Below, one piece after another: positions 50,377 through 59,967 of a stretch of 64,000 nt of DNA. Source of the stretch: Streptomyces mashuensis. GTDB taxonomy: Bacteria > Actinomycetota > Actinomycetes > Streptomycetales > Streptomycetaceae. The notes under the pieces are model-generated. The model was not told the origin of the DNA. It made no database searches and saw only the letters and a program-made list of their open reading frames with translations. Location of the stretch: assembly GCF_014654785.1 (NCBI RefSeq), contig NZ_BNBD01000013.1, positions 1 through 64,000 of the forward strand, read 5' to 3'. Position 1 is the first letter of the stretch, and each line of letters opens with the position of its first letter. The translations under genes were made by a program, and so were the position numbers.

Positions 50377-52893
50377 ATGTTCCGTACCGCCCTGCGCAAC
50401 GTGCTCGCGCACAAGGCCCGGCTGATGATGACCGTGCTCGCCGTCATGCTCGGCGTCGCCTTCGTCTCCGGCACCCTCGTCTTCACCTCGACCATCTCCG
50501 ACGCCTATCGCAAGAGCTCCCAGAAGGCCTTCGACACCGTCGACGTCGCCGTCCAGCCCCACAAGGCCGACCGCAAGGACGGCGCCCCCGGCGCCGCCCC
50601 CAGGCTCAGCCGGCAGACGCTCGACAAGATCGCCGCCCTGCCCGGCGTCTCCTCCGCCACCGGCACCGTCGGCGGCTTCGCCGCCGTCGCCGACAAGAAC
50701 GGCGAGCTCATCGGCGGCGGCTTCTCCTCCGCCGGCGGCAACTACTTCCCGGGCAAGGACGGCAAGGACGCCCGCTACCCGATGAAGGACGGCCGCGCGC
50801 CCCGCTCCACCGGCGAGATCGCGCTCGACGCCCGGACCGCCGAGCGCGGCCACTTCAAGGTCGGCGACACCGTCCGCGTCTCCGTCGACGGCCCCGTCCT
50901 GAAGCAGAAGCTCACCGGCGTCTTCACCACCGACGACGGCAACGTCTCCGCCGGCGGCAGCCTCGCCCTGTTCGACACCGCCACCGCGCAGAAGTTCTGG
51001 GCCAAGCCCGGCGAGTTCGACCAGATCGACGTCAAGGCCGCCGCCGGCACCTCCCAGGCCGCCCTGAAGGACCGCGTCGAGAAGGTCCTGCCGCGCGACT
51101 CCGAGGCCACCACCGGCAAGCAGCTCGCCGACGAGCAGGCCGAGCTGATCTCCCAGCAGATGGACGGCATGCGGACGGTGCTGCTCGCCTTCGCCGGCAT
51201 CGCCCTCTTCGTCGGCATCTTCCTCATCGCCAACACCTTCACCATGCTGGTCTCCCAGCGCATCAAGGAACTGGCCCTGCTGCGCGCCGTCGGCGCCAGC
51301 CGCCGCCAGGTCACCCGCTCCGTGCTCCTCGAGGCCCTCGTCGTCGGCCTGGTCGCCGCCGTCACCGGCTTCGTCGCCGGCATCGGCATCGCCGTCGCCA
51401 TGCGCAGCTTCATGGGCGGCGACGCCATCCCCGACGGGCCGCTGGCCATCCCCGGCACCGCCGTGATCGCCTCGCTCGCCGTCGGTGTGGGCGTCACCGT
51501 CCTCGCCGCCTGGCTGCCGGCCCGCCGCGCCGCCAAGATCCCGCCGGTCGCCGCCATGAGCAGCGTCCACGCGGTCGCCACCACCCGCTCCCTCGTCGTC
51601 CGCAACACCATCGGCGGCGTGCTCGCCGCCGCGGGCGCCGCCCTGACCGCCGTCACCTCCGACAAGGCGATGATGGGCCTGGGCGCGGCCGTCCTCGTCA
51701 TCGGCGTGTTCGTGCTGACCCCGCTGCTGTCCCGCCCGGTCATCGCCGCCGCCGCGCCGCTGCTCCGCGGCTTCGGGATCTCCGGCAAGCTGGCCCGCCA
51801 GAACGCCGTCCGCAACCCGCGCCGCACCGCCGCGACCGCCTCGGCCCTGATGATCGGCCTCACGCTGATCACCGGCCTCACCGTGATCGCCGGCAGCGTG
51901 CAGACGGCCGTCAACAAGCTCGCCACCAACACCATCAAGGCCGACTACGTCGTCTCCATGGCGAGCATGACCGGCCTCTCCCCCGACGTCGCCGAGAAGC
52001 TCCGGGCCTCCGGCAAGGTCACCGCCGTCAGCCCGCTGCGCCAGGGCGCCAGCCGCATCGACGGCTCGTACGAGAACCTCACCGGTGTCAACGGCAAGGA
52101 CGCCGGCCGGCTGATCAAGGCCGACTTCACCGCCGGCTCCTTCTCCGCCCTCTCCGGCACCACCGTCGTCGTCGACGACGGCATGGCCAAGAGCCACGGC
52201 TGGAAGGTCGGCTCGACCTTCCCCGCCACCTTCGAGGACGGCAAGAAGGACCGCCTCACGGTCGGCGGCATCTACAAGGGCAGCGGCGAGATGCTCGGCG
52301 GCATCATGATCGACAACGCCGCGCTCACCCCGCACCTGGCCGAGGTCCACGACCGGCAGGTCTGGATCAAGACCAAGGGCGGCGCCACCGACGCCACCAA
52401 GAAGGAGCTCCGCAAGACCCTCGGCGACAACCCCGCCATCAAGATCGACGACAAGGACGACATCGCCGCGTCCATCGCCAAGGTCATCAACCTGCTGCTC
52501 AACATGCTCTACGGGCTGCTGGCCATGGCCGTGATCGTCGCGGTCCTCGGCGTCGTCAACACCCTCGCGATGTCGGTCTTCGAGCGCTCCCAGGAGATCG
52601 GCATGCTGCGGGCCATCGGCCTGGACCGCAGCAGCGTCAAGCGCATGGTGCGCCTGGAGTCCGTCGTCATCTCCCTCTTCGGCGGCGTGCTCGGCATCGG
52701 CCTCGGCGTCTTCTTCGGCTGGGCCGCCGGTCAGCTGATCGGCAAGAGCCTGGCCACCTACGAACTGGTCCTCCCCTGGGGCCGCATGGGCATCTTCCTG
52801 CTGCTGGCCGCCGTCGTCGGCGTCCTGGCCGCCCTGTGGCCGGCCCGCCGCGCCGCGAAGCTCAACATGCTGGCGGCCATCAAGGCCGAGTAG
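50377..52893 (+). CDS. ABC transporter permease, FtsX/MacB type
   Basis: This 838-residue permease has two FtsX-like halves: a first membrane helix (LMMTVLAVMLGVAFVSGTLVF), a large outside domain, a three-helix block (VLLAFAGIALFVGIFLIANTFTMLV ...), a linking pair, a second outside domain, and a C-terminal block (LAMAVIVAVLGVVNTLAMSVFERSQEIGMLRAIGL). It works with the ATPase encoded just upstream, probably in lipid or protein release or antimicrobial peptide defence. It carries no catalytic motif. Confidence 0.95.
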   Translation: MFRTALRNVLAHKARLMMTVLAVMLGVAFVSGTLVFTSTISDAYRKSSQKAFDTVDVAVQPHKADRKDGAPGAAPRLSRQTLDKIAALPGVSSATGTVGGFAAVADKNGELIGGGFSSAGGNYFPGKDGKDARYPMKDGRAPRSTGEIALDARTAERGHFKVGDTVRVSVDGPVLKQKLTGVFTTDDGNVSAGGSLALFDTATAQKFWAKPGEFDQIDVKAAAGTSQAALKDRVEKVLPRDSEATTGKQLADEQAELISQQMDGMRTVLLAFAGIALFVGIFLIANTFTMLVSQRIKELALLRAVGASRRQVTRSVLLEALVVGLVAAVTGFVAGIGIAVAMRSFMGGDAIPDGPLAIPGTAVIASLAVGVGVTVLAAWLPARRAAKIPPVAAMSSVHAVATTRSLVVRNTIGGVLAAAGAALTAVTSDKAMMGLGAAVLVIGVFVLTPLLSRPVIAAAAPLLRGFGISGKLARQNAVRNPRRTAATASALMIGLTLITGLTVIAGSVQTAVNKLATNTIKADYVVSMASMTGLSPDVAEKLRASGKVTAVSPLRQGASRIDGSYENLTGVNGKDAGRLIKADFTAGSFSALSGTTVVVDDGMAKSHGWKVGSTFPATFEDGKKDRLTVGGIYKGSGEMLGGIMIDNAALTPHLAEVHDRQVWIKTKGGATDATKKELRKTLGDNPAIKIDDKDDIAASIAKVINLLLNMLYGLLAMAVIVAVLGVVNTLAMSVFERSQEIGMLRAIGLDRSSVKRMVRLESVVISLFGGVLGIGLGVFFGWAAGQLIGKSLATYELVLPWGRMGIFLLLAAVVGVLAALWPARRAAKLNMLAAIKAE

Positions 52894-52913
52894 CCTCCCG
52901 GCACGACCCACAG

Positions 52914-52949
52914 GCAGGGGCCCGGTCCTTCCCAGGACCGGGCCCCTGC
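52914..52949. terminator. Strong bidirectional terminator
   Basis: The perfect 15-base stem gcaggggcccggtcc/ggaccgggcccctgc has a 6-base loop, between convergent genes. Confidence 0.92.
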
Positions 52950-52959
52950 CGTCGTCCGG

Positions 52960-54273
52960 TCAGCCGCGCCAGTCGCGCGTGCGCAGCGGCAGCCCCGGCT
53001 CCCCCGACTCCGGGGTCCGTACCGCCAGCACCTGGTTGACTCCTATGCGGTTGCGCTCGAACGACAGCGCCGACGCCGCCATGTACAGCCGCCACACCCG
53101 GGCCCGGCCAGGCGACGTCAGCCGGACGCAGTCGGCCCAGTGCGCCTCCAGGTTGGCCACCCAGCGGCGCAGCGTCAGCCCGTAGTGCTCGCGCAGCGCC
53201 TCCACGTCGCGCACCTCGAAGCCCGCCTCCTCCAGCTGGGCGACGGTGCGCCCCACGGGCGCCAGTTCGCCGTCGGGGAAGACGTAGCGGTCGATGAACT
53301 CGTCGACGTGGTAGCGGCTCTCGTCCGCCAGCGGGCGGCGGGCGATCTGGTGGTTGAGGAGCCGTCCGCCGGGCCGCAGCAGGGCGTACAGGCCGGCGGC
53401 GTACGCGGCGTAGCGCGCGGAGCCGACGTGCTCGGCCATGCCGATGGAGGAGACGGCGTCGTACGGGCCGTCATGGACCTCGCGGTAGTCCTGGACGCGG
53501 ATCTCGACCCGGTCCGTGAGGCCCTCCTCGGCGACGCGTTTGCGGGCGTAGGCGGCCTGTTCCTCGGAGAGGGTGATGCCGACCGCGTCGACGCCGTAGT
53601 CGCGGGCGGCGTGGATCACCATGGAGCCCCAGCCGCAGCCGACGTCCAGCAGGCGCTGCCCGGCGCGCAGGCCGAGTTTGCGGCAGACCAGGTCGAGCTT
53701 GGCGCGCTGGGCGTCCTCGAGGGTGTCGCCGGGGTCGCTCCAGCAGGCGCAGGAGTAGACCATGGAGGGGCCCAGGACGTGCTCGTAGAAGGCGTTGCCG
53801 ACGTCGTAGTGGTGGCTGATGGCCTGTTTGTCGCGGCGGAGGGTGTGCAGGGGGCCGCGGCGGCCGGTGCGGGCCTCCTCGGGGGGCGGCGCCGGGGGCG
53901 TCCAGGGGCCCGCGAGGCGGAGCAGTTCGCGGCCCGCGGCGCGCAGGGCGGGGTCGCGCAGGGCGGCCAGGGCGGCCGCGGCGCGGCGGGTGGGGCCGGT
54001 GTTCTCGCCGCGCTCCCAGAAGTAGCCGGCGAGCAGGTCCAGGGCCTCGTACAGATCGCCCTCGACGTCCAGGTCACCGGCGACCCAGGCGCGGGCCAGG
54101 CCCAGCTCCCCGGGCTTCCACAGCAGCCGGCGCAGGGCCCGGCGGCGCACCACCAGGACGGGGGTCCCGGGGGGACCGGCCTCGCTGCGGTCCCAGGCCC
54201 GCAGGCGGAGCGGTAACGGTGCTCCCATCACCTGTTCCGCGAGCGCGGAGAGCCGGCGAGCGGCCTCGGCCAT
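52960..54273 (-). CDS. Cyclopropane-fatty-acyl-phospholipid synthase-like methyltransferase
   Basis: This 437-residue enzyme would use S-adenosylmethionine to methylate or cyclopropanate membrane lipid acyl chains. The N-terminal lipid-binding region has GELGLARAWVAGDLDVEGDLYEAL. The catalytic part has ISHHYDVGNAFYEHVLGPSMVYSCACW, motif I LLDVGCGWGSMVIHAA, GITLSEEQAAYA, and SIGMAEHVG. The ATG at 54273 has GGAGG eight bases upstream. Confidence 0.93.
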   Translation of the reverse strand: MAEAARRLSALAEQVMGAPLPLRLRAWDRSEAGPPGTPVLVVRRRALRRLLWKPGELGLARAWVAGDLDVEGDLYEALDLLAGYFWERGENTGPTRRAAAALAALRDPALRAAGRELLRLAGPWTPPAPPPEEARTGRRGPLHTLRRDKQAISHHYDVGNAFYEHVLGPSMVYSCACWSDPGDTLEDAQRAKLDLVCRKLGLRAGQRLLDVGCGWGSMVIHAARDYGVDAVGITLSEEQAAYARKRVAEEGLTDRVEIRVQDYREVHDGPYDAVSSIGMAEHVGSARYAAYAAGLYALLRPGGRLLNHQIARRPLADESRYHVDEFIDRYVFPDGELAPVGRTVAQLEEAGFEVRDVEALREHYGLTLRRWVANLEAHWADCVRLTSPGRARVWRLYMAASALSFERNRIGVNQVLAVRTPESGEPGLPLRTRDWRG

Positions 54274-54416
54274 GTCGCACACCTCCATGATGATCGTCGG
54301 ACGTTCCGTCCGGCATGAACACCAACGGGCCGTGCAGTAGTCCTTCCCGCATGCCTTCCCGGCCAGACGCCTTTCACCCGGAGGCGTTCCGCCCGCCGGT
54401 GCGCGGGTGTGCGGAT

Positions 54417-54463
54417 ACGCCGGAGGGCGCCCACCCCACGGATCGGTGGACGCCCTCCGGCGT
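54417..54463. terminator. Terminator downstream of ndh
   Basis: The 19-base stem (acgccggagggcg.../...cgccctccggcgt, one mismatch) is just after the ndh stop. Confidence 0.85.
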
Positions 54464-54483
54464 ATGTGCGTGCGGCTCGGCCG

Positions 54484-55869
54484 TCAGGACGCCTTGGCCT
54501 TCGTCGCGGCCGGGGCCGCGGCCTGCGGGGCCGGCTTGGCGGCCTCGTAGAACTCCTCGCGCGGGTTCTCCATGGCGCGGAGCGAGACGACCTCGCGCTT
54601 GAGGAACATGCCGAGGGTCCAGTCGGCGAAGATGCGGATCTTGCGGTTCCAGGTCGGCATGGCCATGCCGTGGTAGCCACGGTGCATGTACCAGGCGAGA
54701 CGGCCCTTGAGCTTGATCTTCATCTTGCCCATGACGATCATCGCCACGCCCTTGTGGAGGCCGAGGCCCGCCACCGCACCCTTGTTGGCGTGCTTGTACT
54801 CCTTCTGCCCGGCCTCGAAGCCGCGCAGGGTGGCCACGACGTTGTCGCCGAGGACCTTGGCCTGGCGCAGGGCGTGCTGGGCGTTCGGCGGGCACCAGGC
54901 GTTCTCGTTGCCCGCGGCACGGCCGACCAGGTCGGGGACCTGCGCGTTGTCGCCGGCGGCGAACGCGTAGGGCATGTCCTTGATCTGCAGCGTGGGCAGC
55001 GTGTCGATGTGGCCGCGCGGGCCCAGCGGCAGGCCGAAGCGGGCGAGCGCCGGGTTGGGCTTGACGCCCGCGGTCCACACGATGGTGTTGGCGTCGACCT
55101 CGGTGCCGTTCTTCAGCACGACGTGGCCGTCGACGCAGGACTCCATCGAGGTGCCGAGGTGGATCTCGATGCCGCGACTGGCCAGGTGCTCCTTGCCGTA
55201 CTCGCCGAGCTTCTCGCCGACCTCGGGGAGGATGCGGGGCGCGGCGTCGACGAGCACGAAGCGCATGTCCTCGCGCTTGACCGTCGGGTAGTACTTGGCG
55301 GCGTCGCGGGCCATGTCCTCGACCTCGCCGATGGTCTCCGCACCCGCGAAGCCACCGCCGATGAAGACGAAGGTGAGCGCCTTGCGGCGGATCTCCTCGT
55401 CCTTGGTCGAGTCGGCCTTGTCCAGCTGCTCCAGGACGTGGTTGCGGAGGCCGATGGCCTCCTCGACGCCCTTCATGCCGATGCCCTGCTCGGCGAGGCC
55501 GGGGATGGGGAAGGTGCGGGAGACCGCGCCCATCGCGATGACCAGGTAGTCGAAGGGCAGCTCGTACGCCTCGCCGACCAGCGGGGCGACCGTGGCGACC
55601 TTGCGGTCCTGGTCGATGGTGGTGACGCGGCCGGTGAGGACCTCCGCCTTGGGGAGCACGCGACGCAGCGGCACCACGACGTGGCGGGGCGAGATGCTGC
55701 CGGCAGCAGCTTCGGGGAGGAAGGGCTGGTACGTCATGTACGAGCGCGGGTCGACGACCGTGACGGTCGCCTCACCGGCGCGCAGCTTCTTCAGGATGCG
55801 GCGTGCCGCATACAGGCCGACGTACCCACCGCCTACTACGAGGATCCGTGGACGCTCCGTGGTGCTCAT
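54484..55869 (-). CDS. ndh: Type II NADH dehydrogenase
   Basis: This 461-residue single-subunit flavoprotein passes electrons from NADH to menaquinone without proton pumping. FAD site: ILVVGGGYVGLYAARRILKKL. NADH site: TFVFIGGGFAGAETIGEVEDMA. Quinone-region AQHALRQAKVLGDNV and a C-terminal membrane-attachment part (RLAWYMHRGYHGMAMPTWNRKIRIFADWTLGMFLKREVVSLR). The ATG at 55869 gives MSTTERPRILVVG. Candidate Rex operators upstream suggest repression when NADH is low relative to NAD+. Confidence 0.93.
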   Translation of the reverse strand: MSTTERPRILVVGGGYVGLYAARRILKKLRAGEATVTVVDPRSYMTYQPFLPEAAAGSISPRHVVVPLRRVLPKAEVLTGRVTTIDQDRKVATVAPLVGEAYELPFDYLVIAMGAVSRTFPIPGLAEQGIGMKGVEEAIGLRNHVLEQLDKADSTKDEEIRRKALTFVFIGGGFAGAETIGEVEDMARDAAKYYPTVKREDMRFVLVDAAPRILPEVGEKLGEYGKEHLASRGIEIHLGTSMESCVDGHVVLKNGTEVDANTIVWTAGVKPNPALARFGLPLGPRGHIDTLPTLQIKDMPYAFAAGDNAQVPDLVGRAAGNENAWCPPNAQHALRQAKVLGDNVVATLRGFEAGQKEYKHANKGAVAGLGLHKGVAMIVMGKMKIKLKGRLAWYMHRGYHGMAMPTWNRKIRIFADWTLGMFLKREVVSLRAMENPREEFYEAAKPAPQAAAPAATKAKAS

Positions 55870-55902
55870 GATTCGAGTATCCAGCACACGCCGAAGGGGT
55901 GC

Positions 55903-55920
55903 TCGTGCGCCCCTTCACAA
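55903..55920. promoter_or_regulatory. Partial Rex operator near ndh start
   Basis: tcgtgcg-cccc-ttcacaa has one perfect half site (TTCACAA) and one weak half of the Rex consensus TTGTGAA-N4-TTCACAA, 34-51 bases before the ndh start codon. Confidence 0.45.
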
Positions 55921-56186
55921 GGCCCGAGGGGGTATCTGCTACACTCCGCCGCCCCCGTGACCCACGCCATACCCCGCCGGGGGAACCAAGCGGTTCGCAC
56001 GAGCGTTCATCACCCCCGCTGAACTGGCCTTGGACCGCGCCGGGCGACTGGACCACGGGGCACACGCCACGCGCATAAGCGTTTCCTTAACCCGGCCGAT
56101 ACCGGATGGTTTCCGGCCGGGAGGGCCGGCCGACCCCCGGACGGGGGCCTTCCGGCCCCTTCCCGGGGCTTCAGGACCGCTTTTTC

Positions 56187-56204
56187 ATGTGAAGGATTTC
56201 ACGA
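56187..56204. promoter_or_regulatory. Rex-like operator upstream of ndh
   Basis: atgtgaa-ggat-ttcacga matches the Streptomyces Rex consensus TTGTGAA-N4-TTCACAA at 12 of 14 fixed positions, in a short AT-rich patch about 320 bases before ndh and just after the end of the ppx gene. Confidence 0.6.
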
Positions 56205-56227
56205 ACATTTTTCGGCGGCCGTCGCCG

Positions 56228-57169
56228 TCAGGCGACGCTCCAGGCGATTCCGTCCAGAATGTCGTGTTCCGAGACCACGACCTCCTGGGCGCCCGTCCGC
56301 TCCATCACACAGCGCAGGACCAGCGCCCCCGCCGCGATGACGTCCACCCGGCCCGGGTGCAGCACCGGGATCGCGGCCCGCTCGTCGTGGCTCGACGCCA
56401 GCAGCCGCTCGGTGACCTCGCGGACCTGGCCGAGGGTGATCCGCGCGTGGTGGATCGCCGCCGAGTCGTACTCCTCCAGCCCCAGCGCGATCGCCGCGAC
56501 CGTGGTGACCGAACCGGCCAGGCCCACCAGGGTGGTCGCGCCCCGCAGCGGAACCGTCTGCTCCGCCAGGTCGAGCGCCGCCGTCACGTCCGCCTCTATC
56601 GCCGCCACGGCCTCCGCCGACGGCGGGTCCACGACCCGCCCGTCCGCCACCAGGTGACGTTCCGTCATCCGGACGCAGCCCACGTCGACGCTGCGGGCGG
56701 CCCGGACGTGGCCGTCGCCCAGCACGAACTCCGTGGAGCCGCCACCGATGTCCACCACCAGGTAGGGCGGGGCGACATGGTCCACGGCCGCCAGCTCGCG
56801 GGTCGCACCGGTGAAGGAGAACTCCGCCTCCTGGTCCCCGCTGATGACCTCGGGCTCGACACCCAGGATCTCCACGACGCCACGCACGAAGTCGGCGCGG
56901 TTCTCCGCGTCCCGGGAGGCCGAGGTGGCCACGAACCGGATGCGCTCGGCCTTCAGCTCGCGGACGACCTCCGCGTACTCCCGGCACGCCGCGAACGTCC
57001 GCTCCAGCGCCTCCGGCGCCAGCCGGCCCGTACGGTCCACGCCCTGGCCGAGCCGGACGATCGTCATCCGGCGGTCGAGCTCGACCAGCTCGCCCGTGGC
57101 CGGGTCGGCGTCCGCGACCAGCAGGCGGATGGAGTTGGTGCCGCAGTCGACGGCGGCGACGCGCGTCAT
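56228..57169 (-). CDS. ppx: Exopolyphosphatase / pppGpp phosphatase family (Ppx/GppA)
   Basis: This 313-residue ASKHA-fold enzyme releases phosphate from polyphosphate or guanosine pentaphosphate. Phosphate-1 loop VAAVDCGTNSIRLLVAD, FVATSASRDAENR, E and G motifs GDQEAEFSFTGATRE, phosphate-2 loop LVVDIGGGSTEFVLG and GLAGSVTTVAAIALGL. It lacks the long C-terminal domains of larger Ppx proteins, as is usual in actinobacteria. Coupled to the DUF501 gene by an ATGA overlap. Confidence 0.92.
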   Translation of the reverse strand: MTRVAAVDCGTNSIRLLVADADPATGELVELDRRMTIVRLGQGVDRTGRLAPEALERTFAACREYAEVVRELKAERIRFVATSASRDAENRADFVRGVVEILGVEPEVISGDQEAEFSFTGATRELAAVDHVAPPYLVVDIGGGSTEFVLGDGHVRAARSVDVGCVRMTERHLVADGRVVDPPSAEAVAAIEADVTAALDLAEQTVPLRGATTLVGLAGSVTTVAAIALGLEEYDSAAIHHARITLGQVREVTERLLASSHDERAAIPVLHPGRVDVIAAGALVLRCVMERTGAQEVVVSEHDILDGIAWSVA

Positions 57170-57729
57170 GCGGCCCCGTCCCCGCCGGTCTCGTCCTCGG
57201 CCTCGTCCTCGGCGACGCACGGCGTCACGCACGGGCCCTTGCGCCACCACTCCGGGAGCATGGCGATCGCCTCGTCGCCCAGCGGGTTGACGCCGGGGCC
57301 GGCCGCCAGCGAGTGGCCCACCAGGACGTGCAGGCACTTCACCCGGTCCGGCATGCCACCGGCGCTCGGGAAGCCCTCCAGCACCTCGATGGCGTCCCGG
57401 CGGCGGATGTAGTCCTCGTGCGCCGCGCGGTACGCGGCCGCGAGCTCCGGGTCGGTCTGCAGCCGCTCGGACATCTCCTTCATGACGCCCTCGGCCTCCA
57501 GCGTGCCGATGGCCGAGGCCGCCCGCGGGCAGGTCAGGTAGTACAGCGTCGGGAACGGCGTGCCGTCCTCCAGCCGCGGCGCGGTCTCGACGACGTCGGG
57601 CTGGCCGCACGGGCAGCGGTGCGCAATGGCGCGCAGGCCCCGCGGCGGGCGCCCCAGCTGCTCCTTGAACGCCGCGATGTCGGCGGCGGTCGGCTCGGTG
57701 GGCTCGGTCTTCGGCGGAGGGGTGTCCAT
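57166..57729 (-). CDS. DUF501 family protein
   Basis: This 187-residue cytoplasmic protein matches the family between divIC and ppx in actinobacteria: IAAFKEQLGRPPRGLRAIAHRCPCGQPDVVETAPRLEDGTPFPTLYYLTCPRAASAIGTLEAEGVM. Cysteines C-P-C and the later CPRA may bind metal. Acidic tail. Function unknown. Second gene of divIC - DUF501 - ppx. Confidence 0.9.
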   Translation of the reverse strand: MDTPPPKTEPTEPTAADIAAFKEQLGRPPRGLRAIAHRCPCGQPDVVETAPRLEDGTPFPTLYYLTCPRAASAIGTLEAEGVMKEMSERLQTDPELAAAYRAAHEDYIRRRDAIEVLEGFPSAGGMPDRVKCLHVLVGHSLAAGPGVNPLGDEAIAMLPEWWRKGPCVTPCVAEDEAEDETGGDGAA

Positions 57730-57806
57730 GTACTCGCTCGTGCTCGGTGGTCTGCTGGGGTCGGTTCGGGAACGTGTTCGGGGGGACGCGATACGCGGTC
57801 GGCGGG

Positions 57807-58286
57807 TCAGCTCGTGCGGGCCGTGCGGTCGGACTTGTCGACGGTCTCCCACAGGTTGTCGTACCAGGGCCGGTCGGCGGCGCCCTCGTCCCGGGGGCGC
57901 CGGTCGCCGCCGCTGCCGTCCACCACGGTGTAGCCCGTCTCGCCGGGCCGGACGAAGTGCAGGTGCTCGCGCGCCTGCTGCTCGACGTAGGCCGGGTCCT
58001 GGAGCCGGTCCTTCTGCTCGCGCAGCCGCTTGACCTGCTCGCGGGCCTGCTCGGTGAGGTGCCGCTGGTCGGCGATGTCCGAGCGCTGGGTGACCCACTG
58101 CCGCATGGGGTACGCCAGGGCGACGACGAGGGAGCAGACGACGAGGGCGAGCATCGCCGCGCGGCCGGTCAGCCGCGAGCGGCGGGGCGGCCGGGCGCGG
58201 TACACCCGGGCCGCGGCCGGGCCCTGCACCAGCGCCGTGCCCAGCGCCTTCAGCCTGGTCGCGGTGGAGAACCGGTCCGCGCCCAC
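57807..58286 (-). CDS. divIC: Septum formation initiator (DivIC/FtsB)
   Basis: This 159-residue division protein has a cytoplasmic N-tail of about 42 residues, one membrane helix (AAMLALVVCSLVVALAYPM) and a coiled coil (QRSDIADQRHLTEQAREQVKRLREQKDRLQDPAYVEQQAREHLHFVRPGE) ending in the conserved region that binds FtsL and FtsQ. The GTG at 58286 has GGGGAGG upstream. It stands directly after eno, as in other actinobacteria. Confidence 0.92.
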   Translation of the reverse strand: MGADRFSTATRLKALGTALVQGPAAARVYRARPPRRSRLTGRAAMLALVVCSLVVALAYPMRQWVTQRSDIADQRHLTEQAREQVKRLREQKDRLQDPAYVEQQAREHLHFVRPGETGYTVVDGSGGDRRPRDEGAADRPWYDNLWETVDKSDRTARTS

Positions 58287-58417
58287 GTCGCCTCCCCTGG
58301 AGAGTCCTCGAAGTCCCGAGAGTTGAGCGTCCTTGACGAACGTACGTCCCCGGACACGGTACGGGACCGTGGCCGGGGACGTACGGAGACTGGCGAGAAG
58401 GTCAGCCCTTACTGTCC

Positions 58418-59707
58418 CTACTTGTCCGCAGAGCGGAACCGCGGGAACGCGCTGCGGCCGGCGTACACCGCGGCGTCGTCGAGGATCTCCTCGATGCGCA
58501 GCAGCTGGTTGTACTTGGCGACGCGCTCGGAGCGGGCCGGGGCGCCGGTCTTGATCTGGCCGCAGTTGGTGGCGACGGCCAGGTCGGCGATGGTGACGTC
58601 CTCGGTCTCGCCGGAGCGGTGCGACATCATGCACTTGAAGCCGTTGCGCTGGGCCAGCTCGACGGCGTCCAGGGTCTCGGTCAGCGAGCCGATCTGGTTG
58701 ACCTTCACCAGCAGGGCGTTGGCGGTGCCCTCCTCGATGCCGCGGGCGAGGCGCTCGGGGTTGGTGACGAACAGGTCGTCACCGACGAGCTGGACCTTGT
58801 CGCCGAGCTTCTCGGTGATGGTCTTCCAGCCGTCCCAGTCGTCCTCGAACAGCGGGTCCTCGATGGAGACCAGCGGGTACGCGTCGACGAGCTCGGCGTA
58901 GTACGCGGTCATGTCGGCCGCGGTGCGGTCCTGGCCCTCGAACGTGTAGACGCCGTCCTTGTAGAACTCGGAGGCGGCGACGTCCAGGGCGAGCGCGATG
59001 TCCTGGCCGGGGGTGTAGCCGGCCTCCTTGATGGCCTCGAGGATGAGGTCGAGGGCCTCGCGGTTGGAGCCCAGGTTCGGGGCGAAGCCGCCCTCGTCGC
59101 CGAGGCCGGTGGACAGGCCGCGGTTCTTCAGGACCTTCTTGAGGGTGTGGTAGACCTCGGTGCCCCAGCGCAGGGCCTCGGAGAAGGACTCGGCGCCGAT
59201 CGGCGCGATCATGAACTCCTGGATGTCCACGTTGGAGTCGGCGTGCGAGCCGCCGTTCAGGATGTTCATCATCGGGACGGGCAGCAGGTGCGCGTTCGGG
59301 CCGCCGAGGTAGCGGAAGAGCGGCAGGTCCGACGCCTCGGAGGCGGCGTGCGCGACGGCCAGGGAGACGCCCAGGATGGCGTTGGCGCCCAGCGAGCCCT
59401 TGTTGTCGGTGGCGTCCAGGTCGAACATGGCCTGGTCGATCAGGCGCTGCTCGGTGGCGTCGTAGCCGACCAGCTCCGGGCCGATCTGCTCGATGACGGC
59501 CAGGACGGCCTTCTCCACGCCCTTGCCCAGGTAGCGCTTGGGGTCGCCGTCGCGCAGCTCGATGGCCTCGAAGGCGCCGGTGGAGGCGCCGGACGGCACG
59601 GCGGCGCGGCCGGTGGAGCCGTCGTCGAGGCCGACCTCGACCTCGACCGTGGGGTTGCCTCGCGAGTCGAGGATCTCGCGAGCTACGACGACGTCGATGG
59701 ACGGCAC
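58418..59707 (-). CDS. eno: Enolase
   Basis: This 429-residue glycolytic enzyme converts 2-phosphoglycerate to phosphoenolpyruvate with magnesium. Seen are ILDSRGNPTVEVEV, SGASTGAFEAIELRDGD, GDEGGFAPNLGSNREAL, the metal ligands D and E in ALDVAASEF and LVSIEDPLFEDDWDGW, and the active site VKVNQIGSLTETLDAVELA and MSHRSGETED. Normal length. Confidence 0.98.
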   Translation of the reverse strand: MPSIDVVVAREILDSRGNPTVEVEVGLDDGSTGRAAVPSGASTGAFEAIELRDGDPKRYLGKGVEKAVLAVIEQIGPELVGYDATEQRLIDQAMFDLDATDNKGSLGANAILGVSLAVAHAASEASDLPLFRYLGGPNAHLLPVPMMNILNGGSHADSNVDIQEFMIAPIGAESFSEALRWGTEVYHTLKKVLKNRGLSTGLGDEGGFAPNLGSNREALDLILEAIKEAGYTPGQDIALALDVAASEFYKDGVYTFEGQDRTAADMTAYYAELVDAYPLVSIEDPLFEDDWDGWKTITEKLGDKVQLVGDDLFVTNPERLARGIEEGTANALLVKVNQIGSLTETLDAVELAQRNGFKCMMSHRSGETEDVTIADLAVATNCGQIKTGAPARSERVAKYNQLLRIEEILDDAAVYAGRSAFPRFRSADK

Positions 59708-59917
59708 GAGGGTCTCCTTCGTGTGGGTCTGGAGTTCTGCACCCCGAGCCTAACGGGCCCCGGAGGCTGTACCCGCCCTTGGACCGCACCCCGGCAGGAA
59801 AATTGGTACAAAAGCCGAAATGACGGGTCGGATTTCGGGCTGGAACGACGAGTCGGACAACAGGGCGTACGGCAGGGCGCACGACGGGCCCACGACGGGT
59901 CGCGGCAGAACGCCGAA

Positions 59918-59959
59918 GCCCCGCTCCGATGCGGCTCGGGGCGCGCATCGGAGCGGGGC
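59918..59959 (-). terminator. Terminator of first rpf gene
   Basis: The perfect 16-base stem gccccgctccgatgcg/cgcatcggagcggggc has a 10-base loop, right after the stop codon of the first rpf gene. Confidence 0.9.
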
Positions 59960-59967
59960 GGCCGGGG

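Larger units (their letters stand above)
55870..56227. promoter_or_regulatory. ndh upstream region
   Basis: About 360 bases without a gene. It contains the two Rex-like sites described separately and a GC-rich stretch with gggg/cccc runs near 55970-55990. No other gene or RNA is recognised. Confidence 0.5.
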
